Below, one piece after another: positions 34,934 to 39,305 of a stretch of 39,305 nt of DNA. A program made the translations under genes and the position numbers. Below the pieces are notes generated by a model that was not told where the DNA came from, did no database searches, and saw only the letters and a program-made list of their open reading frames with translations. Each line of letters begins with the position of its first letter. Position 1 is the first letter of the stretch. The stretch is from an uncultured Gammaproteobacteria bacterium (GTDB lineage: Bacteria; Pseudomonadota; Gammaproteobacteria; Arenicellales; Poriferihabitantaceae), in contig CAMYNW010000028.1 of the NCBI GenBank assembly GCA_947259885.1, positions 1 through 39,305 of the forward strand, read 5' to 3'.

Positions 34934-34949
34934 TGTGATAATTGTCACA
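34934..34949. promoter_or_regulatory. Perfect CRP-type site (TGTGA-N6-TCACA)
   Basis: The sequence TGTGATAATTGTCACA has perfect CRP/Vfr half-sites, with a spacer that is itself nearly palindromic (AATT core). It is in the comEA upstream region, about 150 bases from the start codon, and 3' of zapE. Competence genes are CRP-regulated in several gammaproteobacteria. Binding is predicted, not shown, and related CRP/FNR-family factors could use similar sites. Confidence 0.55.
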
Positions 34950-35020
34950 ATTTTTAAGAAATCTGTTAAAAAGTGTGACTAAGCGAAATTGAAAAGAAAG
35001 CCTTTCAAATTGCAAACTTC

Positions 35021-36094
35021 TTAAGGCAGATGCGGCCGCGCTAAATATTCAATGGAGGACATTTCCTGAAGTCTGCTCGCCGTGCGTCTAAATGGGAGTG
35101 AAAGACTTTTCCCGGTATACAGTGATTCAGCGTTTGTCGCAGCCGATACGATTAAATTAACCCCTCTATCATAAAGCTCATCTACCAGCTCAATCAGGCG
35201 TCGTGACGCATCCTTTCGAAAGTCATCCAGCAACGGGATGTTTGCAAGAATAAGCGTGTGGAAGCGTTTCGATAGCTCAATATAATCCATCTTGGATCTG
35301 TGCCCTTCGCACAAAGATTCAAACTCAAACCAAATCACGCCAGATCCCGTGGCAACCACTGGGACTTGCCGACCGTTAATCTCGATACTGGTTTTACTGT
35401 CTTCATGGTGGCCGGCCAGTCGCAGAAAGCAATCGGTTAAAGCCTGTTGACTCTCGTGATTCAGGGGTGAGTGATAAATCGAGTCGTCTTGCAGATAGGC
35501 CATTCTATAGTCATTACCGCTATCGACATGAATTTCTTGTGTATGACTTTGCAGTAGACTAATCGCTGGTAGAAATCGATCCCGCTGTAAACCATCTTTG
35601 TACAGCTTGATCTGTGGAATATTTGAAGTTGTGACGAGCGTTACGCCATCATCGAACAAGGCGTCCAGCAGACTGTATAAAATCATGGCGTCCGTGATGT
35701 CCGATACGGCGAATTCGTCCAGACATAGAACACGATGTTTACGCGCCAGATCACCAGCAACTAACCTCAATGGATTTTGCTGGTCGTGCACCTTGCTTTT
35801 GGTGTCGTGAACAAACTGCATAAAACGGTGAAAGTGGATTCTTCGTGCAACGCCTTCTGGCAGTGCACTAAAGAATATATCCATAAGAAGGGTTTTACCG
35901 GTGCCAACTCCGCCCCATAAGTATATTCCACGGGGCGCCGGCGTCCGGCGGAGCTTTTTAAACCAACCTCGGTTTAGGGACTCCAGTATCTGCCTGTGAA
36001 GCCGATCAAAGTGCACAAGCGCAGCTCTTTGAGATGGGTCTTCCTGGATTTCCTCGGCGTCAATTTCTGCTTGATATTGCGATGATGGAGTCAT
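35021..36094 (-). CDS. zapE: Cell division protein ZapE (AFG1-family ATPase)
   Basis: A 357-residue AAA-type ATPase that modulates the FtsZ ring. Walker A is GGVGTGKT (61-68), preceded by RGIYLW, and Walker B is LCLDEF (123-128), followed by AVSDITDAMIL. Length fits the E. coli protein. It starts within the stop of the HAD nucleotidase gene (TGATG), so the two are translationally coupled. Confidence 0.95.
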   Translation of the reverse strand: MTPSSQYQAEIDAEEIQEDPSQRAALVHFDRLHRQILESLNRGWFKKLRRTPAPRGIYLWGGVGTGKTLLMDIFFSALPEGVARRIHFHRFMQFVHDTKSKVHDQQNPLRLVAGDLARKHRVLCLDEFAVSDITDAMILYSLLDALFDDGVTLVTTSNIPQIKLYKDGLQRDRFLPAISLLQSHTQEIHVDSGNDYRMAYLQDDSIYHSPLNHESQQALTDCFLRLAGHHEDSKTSIEINGRQVPVVATGSGVIWFEFESLCEGHRSKMDYIELSKRFHTLILANIPLLDDFRKDASRRLIELVDELYDRGVNLIVSAATNAESLYTGKSLSLPFRRTASRLQEMSSIEYLARPHLP

Positions 36095-36792
36095 CAGAGA
36101 TTACCCGGCATGATCTGATTAAAATGCTCAATGGGGTAGAAGCCGTTGTTGCCCTGTGCTGGTTGCTGCAAATCCGGTTGATGAATTGTCATTAAGTTTT
36201 CGATACCGAATTTCTGCGCCGCTGACAGCACCCCGGCATGATCGTCAATCAATAGACTGCGGCTAGGCTCGAACGCAATATTTTCATGGAGGCGTTGCCA
36301 GAATTCACAGGTTTCCTTGGGTGCCCCGAGCTGGTGCGAAGTAATGACATGATGGAAGTAGTGTTCGAATCTGACCTGTGAGAACTTTATGACCAAAGTG
36401 TCCGGGTGAGCATTGGTAGTCAGTATCAAGCGCTTCTGGTGATGGCGCATTACTTCGAGGAACTCAAGGGCACCCGGCCGAGGTTGGATAAGGTGCGCCA
36501 TTTCATTTTTAAGCGCAACTATGTCTAGCTCGAGATAGTCAGACCAATAATGAATGCTGTACCAATTTAGGGTGCCCTTAATTGCCAGCATGTGAGGGTA
36601 GATAAGATCAGACGCCTGCTTAAAGTTAATCCTGTTAGCCTCCGCATAGCGGGTGGGCACATGAATCTTCCAGAAATAATTATCGAAATTTAGATCCAGT
36701 AAGGTGCCATCCATATCAACAAGCAAAGTATCCACTGCATCCCAGTTCGATAGAGGGGACAGCGGAGATGATTCCATTGCGAACTGAGGCAT
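36094..36792 (-). CDS. HAD-family nucleotidase, YrfG-type (GMP/IMP nucleotidase)
   Basis: A 232-residue haloacid dehalogenase-fold phosphatase. The nucleophile motif is VDMDGTLLDLNFD, the second motif is LTTNAHPDTL, and the metal aspartates are in LLIDDHAG. The pattern matches YrfG of the yrfG-nudE-cysQ neighbourhood. The ATG at 36792 is chosen because the in-frame ATG at 36843 would leave only two bases before divergent nudE. It is coupled to zapE downstream. Confidence 0.88.
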   Translation of the reverse strand: MPQFAMESSPLSPLSNWDAVDTLLVDMDGTLLDLNFDNYFWKIHVPTRYAEANRINFKQASDLIYPHMLAIKGTLNWYSIHYWSDYLELDIVALKNEMAHLIQPRPGALEFLEVMRHHQKRLILTTNAHPDTLVIKFSQVRFEHYFHHVITSHQLGAPKETCEFWQRLHENIAFEPSRSLLIDDHAGVLSAAQKFGIENLMTIHQPDLQQPAQGNNGFYPIEHFNQIMPGNL

Positions 36793-36845
36793 TGTCGGTA
36801 TATGTTCTAAGTTAAAATAAGCCAGACCCTTCAATCCGGCCATTC

Positions 36846-37439
36846 ATGTCAAAGCCAAGGATTTTATCAACTTCGGTACTAGCGAAGTCACGCTTGTTTC
36901 GAATTGAAGCCCTTGAAATGGGCTTTAGTAACGGAAAAAGCGCAACTTTTGAATGTTTGCGCGGTGAAGGCGAGGGCGTGGTTATGGTCGCCGCGGTAAA
37001 TGAAAACAACCAGCTAATTCTGGTTAGGGAGTATGCAGCTTGTGTGGATAGATACGAACTTGGTTTTGTGAAGGGAAAAATTGATCCCGGAGAGACACCC
37101 CTTGAGACCGCAGATCGCGAGCTCAAGGAAGAAATTGGCTACGGGGCGAACCAGCTGGAACAACTCAAAAAGGTTTATACAAGTCCCGGTTATAATGATT
37201 TTACGACCTATCTGTATTGTGCCACGGTTTTACATCGCGAATCCGAGGAGGGGGATGAAGCCGAGCCCCTAGAGCAGGTTTTGTGGCCGATCGAGCATAT
37301 AGCGGCATTGTTTCAGCATCCCGAGGTAAACGATGTCAGAGTATTGTTTCTCCTTACCATGCTTGAGAAAAAATACATGGTGAATGCTGGAGAGAGAGGT
37401 GAACAAATGAAAGAGGTGGGGAATGACGGGATTGCTTGA
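36846..37439 (+). CDS. nudE: ADP compounds hydrolase (Nudix)
   Basis: A 197-residue Nudix hydrolase. The box GKIDPGETPLE...RELKEEIG (77-98) has the glycine, glutamates and REL pattern of the consensus. The protein opens like NudE (SKPRILSTSVLAKSRLFRIE). NudE cleaves ADP-ribose, NADH and Ap3A-type compounds. Its last 17 bases overlap cysQ, and it is divergent from the YrfG-type gene. Confidence 0.93.
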   Translation: MSKPRILSTSVLAKSRLFRIEALEMGFSNGKSATFECLRGEGEGVVMVAAVNENNQLILVREYAACVDRYELGFVKGKIDPGETPLETADRELKEEIGYGANQLEQLKKVYTSPGYNDFTTYLYCATVLHRESEEGDEAEPLEQVLWPIEHIAALFQHPEVNDVRVLFLLTMLEKKYMVNAGERGEQMKEVGNDGIA

Positions 37440-38241
37440 AAAAATAGTGGAAGTGGCCGTTGCCGCAGGCAAGGAAATTCTAGAAATTTACGATCACAGC
37501 GATTTTAATGTTGAGATCAAGGGCGACGGTTCGCCGTTGACTCAGGCCGATCAAAGGGCACATAAGCTCATTGTTGCGCGGCTTGCGAAGTTGACGCCCG
37601 ACATTCCGGTCCTGTCTGAAGAATCGTCGCAGGACGTATTCGAGGCCCGAAGAAACTGGAACACGATGTGGTTGGTAGACCCTCTTGATGGCACCAAAGA
37701 GTTCGTTAAGCGAAACGGAGAGTTCACCGTAAATATAGCGCTTCTCACGGACGGTAAACCGGTCCTAGGAGTCGTGCATACGCCAGTTAAAGACATGAAC
37801 CATTTCGCTGAAACTGGAAGCGGCGCATACCGTTCGGAAGCGGGTCATGCTGCACAAAAGATAACAGTTCGTAAACTGGATCCTGAACATGTGGTGATGG
37901 TTGCCAGTCGCTCGCATGCCGGCCCGGCGGTGGAAGCATACAAGGATAACTTGGCTCAACAGGTGCAAAAGTTGGATCTTGCAAGCATGGGCAGCTCTCT
38001 GAAGTTATGCCTGGTTGCGGAAGGACAGGCGGATATCTACCCCCGTCTTGGTCCAACATCTGAGTGGGATACGGCGGCAGCGCATTGCGTTGTAGAAGCA
38101 GCAGGTGGCAGCGTGACCAGGATTGATGGCACTGCGCTTAGTTACAATAAGGAAAATATACTCAATCCGTGGTTTTTAGTAGGAGGTGATCCAGATTTTG
38201 ACTGGACCATTCCAGCACGAGGCATCATAGAAAATAATTAA
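37423..38241 (+). CDS. cysQ: 3'(2'),5'-bisphosphate nucleotidase
   Basis: A 272-residue inositol-monophosphatase-fold enzyme that removes the 3'-phosphate of PAP from sulfate assimilation. The metal-site motif is DPLDGT (86-91) with EE (66-67), and the second signature is WDTAAAHCVVEAAGG. It overlaps the end of nudE, which makes a coupled pair conserved in many gammaproteobacteria. Confidence 0.95.
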   Translation: MTGLLEKIVEVAVAAGKEILEIYDHSDFNVEIKGDGSPLTQADQRAHKLIVARLAKLTPDIPVLSEESSQDVFEARRNWNTMWLVDPLDGTKEFVKRNGEFTVNIALLTDGKPVLGVVHTPVKDMNHFAETGSGAYRSEAGHAAQKITVRKLDPEHVVMVASRSHAGPAVEAYKDNLAQQVQKLDLASMGSSLKLCLVAEGQADIYPRLGPTSEWDTAAAHCVVEAAGGSVTRIDGTALSYNKENILNPWFLVGGDPDFDWTIPARGIIENN

Positions 38242-38327
38242 AAGTATATTTATCAATATCTTATAAATTGTGATGGGGTGGTAGTCAAGTTGAAACTTCG
38301 CTTGGATTTTCCCCTGAAAAGAGGTGG

Positions 38328-38356
38328 TTGACCAAAAAGGCCACAACGAGTAGTCT
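38328..38356 (+). promoter_or_regulatory. Candidate promoter of adk
   Basis: TTGACC (38328-38333) and TAGTCT (38351-38356) are 17 bases apart, 46 bases before the adk ATG. The -10 is weak. The gap 38242-38402 otherwise holds an AT-rich stretch without a hairpin. Confidence 0.3.
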
Positions 38357-38402
38357 GGCGCCCCGCAGAATGACCGCCAACTGACTAGAGAAATAACTGA
38401 CC

Positions 38403-39305
38403 ATGCGTATCGCACTGATCGGCGCACCCGGATCGGGTAAGGGAACCCAGTCAAAACTAATTGCCGAACGCTACCGTGTTCCGCACATTTCAACCGGTGA
38501 GCTGTTGCGAAACGCCGCAGAATCGGATCCTAATTTTCCAGTCGAGGGAAAAGAGGCCTTTGAAAGTGGCAGGCTGGTATCTGATGAAGTGGTGCGCACA
38601 CTCCTGGAGGAACGTTTACGTCACAAAGATACTAAAAGAGGCTTTGTGATCGATGGCTATCCGCGGAATATTCCACAGGCTCAGTCATTGGATAATTTGC
38701 TAGGTATGCTCGGTCGTGCACTCCAAATCGCATTGTATAACGAAGTATCAGACGAAGTGCTGGTTAAAAGAAATACCGGCCGTTTGATCTGCAGTGCATG
38801 CGGAGCTATTTTCAATCGTTTCTATTCTCCACCGTCTAAGAAAGGGGTGTGTGACAACTGTGGTGGAACTGCATTAGAAACCCGGAAAGAAGACGATGCT
38901 AAAACCGTCGCGATCAGGGTTGACAGCTACAAAGAATTTATTACTCCGTTGATCACCTACTATCGGGCGCAGCATAAGCTGCGTACGGTCTCTGCTATGG
39001 GTACCGTGGAGGAGATTCACGAGAAAATTTGCGCGATCGTTGATCTTGAGATTAGGCCGCTGGAAATTGATGCGATAGTCATGGCTATAGATTCGCAAGA
39101 TGAGGAGATCAATACAGTAATAGCTGGAGGTCAGATCAGTCGTGTCGCGCCCAGCCCAGAATCTGCTTCACGTAAAGCGGCGCTAAGAAAGAAAGCTAAA
39201 GCAACACTGCTGGCCAAGAAAGTCGCCGAAGAAAAGGCGGCGGCCAAAGCGACCGGCAAGAAGAAGGCTCCGGCGAAGAAGAAAATCAGTAAGAAAGTGG
39301 CGGCC
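38403..39305 (+). CDS. adk: Adenylate kinase with four-cysteine LID and Lys/Ala-rich tail (3' partial)
   Basis: 301 codons are visible from the ATG at 38403 without a stop. The P-loop is GAPGSGKGT (7-15), and HISTGELLR and FVIDGYPRN are adenylate kinase motifs. The LID carries CSAC and CDNC (Cys130, 133, 150, 153), a structural zinc site common in Gram-positive enzymes but rare in this class. A normal enzyme would end near residue 214. Here a linker (about 214-255) leads to a lysine/alanine-rich region from 256 (RKAALRKKAKATLLAKK and then AKATGKKKAPAKKK), like histone H1 or AlgP tails. The tail runs off the right edge. It may bind nucleic acid; this is inference. Confidence 0.9.
   Translation, partial: MRIALIGAPGSGKGTQSKLIAERYRVPHISTGELLRNAAESDPNFPVEGKEAFESGRLVSDEVVRTLLEERLRHKDTKRGFVIDGYPRNIPQAQSLDNLLGMLGRALQIALYNEVSDEVLVKRNTGRLICSACGAIFNRFYSPPSKKGVCDNCGGTALETRKEDDAKTVAIRVDSYKEFITPLITYYRAQHKLRTVSAMGTVEEIHEKICAIVDLEIRPLEIDAIVMAIDSQDEEINTVIAGGQISRVAPSPESASRKAALRKKAKATLLAKKVAEEKAAAKATGKKKAPAKKKISKKVAA

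Noticed and set aside
39157..39305. Repeated lysine/alanine codons at the right end as a DNA repeat array.
   Set aside because: The repetition is at the protein level in frame with adk; no regular DNA repeat unit is present.

Overview
The window looks like chromosomal DNA of a gammaproteobacterium, probably a free-living aquatic or marine one. The gene set points there: an RfaH-type antiterminator, YcgL, DUF1820, NudE, ZapE, a YrfG-type nucleotidase, CysQ, E. coli-type citrate synthase, PBP4 and MetA. The taxonomy is inferred from gene families only. No rRNA, tRNA, insertion sequence, prophage or CRISPR array was seen.

Region 1 (1-6811) is surface-polysaccharide DNA. A leftward operon runs manC, UDP-glucuronate 4-epimerase-like, UDP-GlcNAc dehydrogenase-like, rfaH-like and a winged-helix regulator. 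It is followed by a canonical ops element (171-185, minus strand) ahead of a membrane-protein gene cut by the left edge. The antiterminator gene and its predicted recruitment site are thus in the same locus. A GT4 glycosyltransferase is transcribed divergently from manC.

Region 2 (6919-11746) holds the most unusual content. A type-2 isoleucyl-tRNA synthetase carries a swapped class I signature (GIHH instead of HIGH). It is preceded by a complete transcriptional T-box riboswitch: stem I with AGTA and an ATC specifier, stem III, a UGGUACC bulge, and mutually exclusive antiterminator and terminator. T-boxes belong mainly to Gram-positive and related phyla, so enzyme and riboswitch were probably acquired together. 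Upstream is a ycgL, small membrane protein, rhomboid operon.

Region 3 (11814-23712) is mostly housekeeping: Na+/Ca2+ exchanger, gltA, alpha/beta hydrolase, dacB, DUF1820, UDG-superfamily protein, two SDR proteins, a MidA-like methyltransferase, uppP, a P-loop ATPase and metA.

Region 4 (23785-33342) is metabolic accessory DNA: a non-pyrrolysine MttB-family methyltransferase; a tightly packed rightward set DUF1330-GFA-DinB-YjdF-VOC-YbaK with an operator-like palindrome at its head; a DUF4442 protein; an MDR oxidoreductase; a DsbA-fold isomerase; divergent PhyH and TauD dioxygenases; and an EamA transporter followed by the 3' remnant of a second EamA gene.

Region 5 (33402-39305) has trhO, a comEA-like gene with a perfect CRP-type half-site palindrome upstream, zapE with a HAD nucleotidase, and divergent nudE-cysQ. 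It ends with an adenylate kinase that has a four-cysteine LID and an unusual long lysine/alanine-rich C-terminal tail, running off the right edge.
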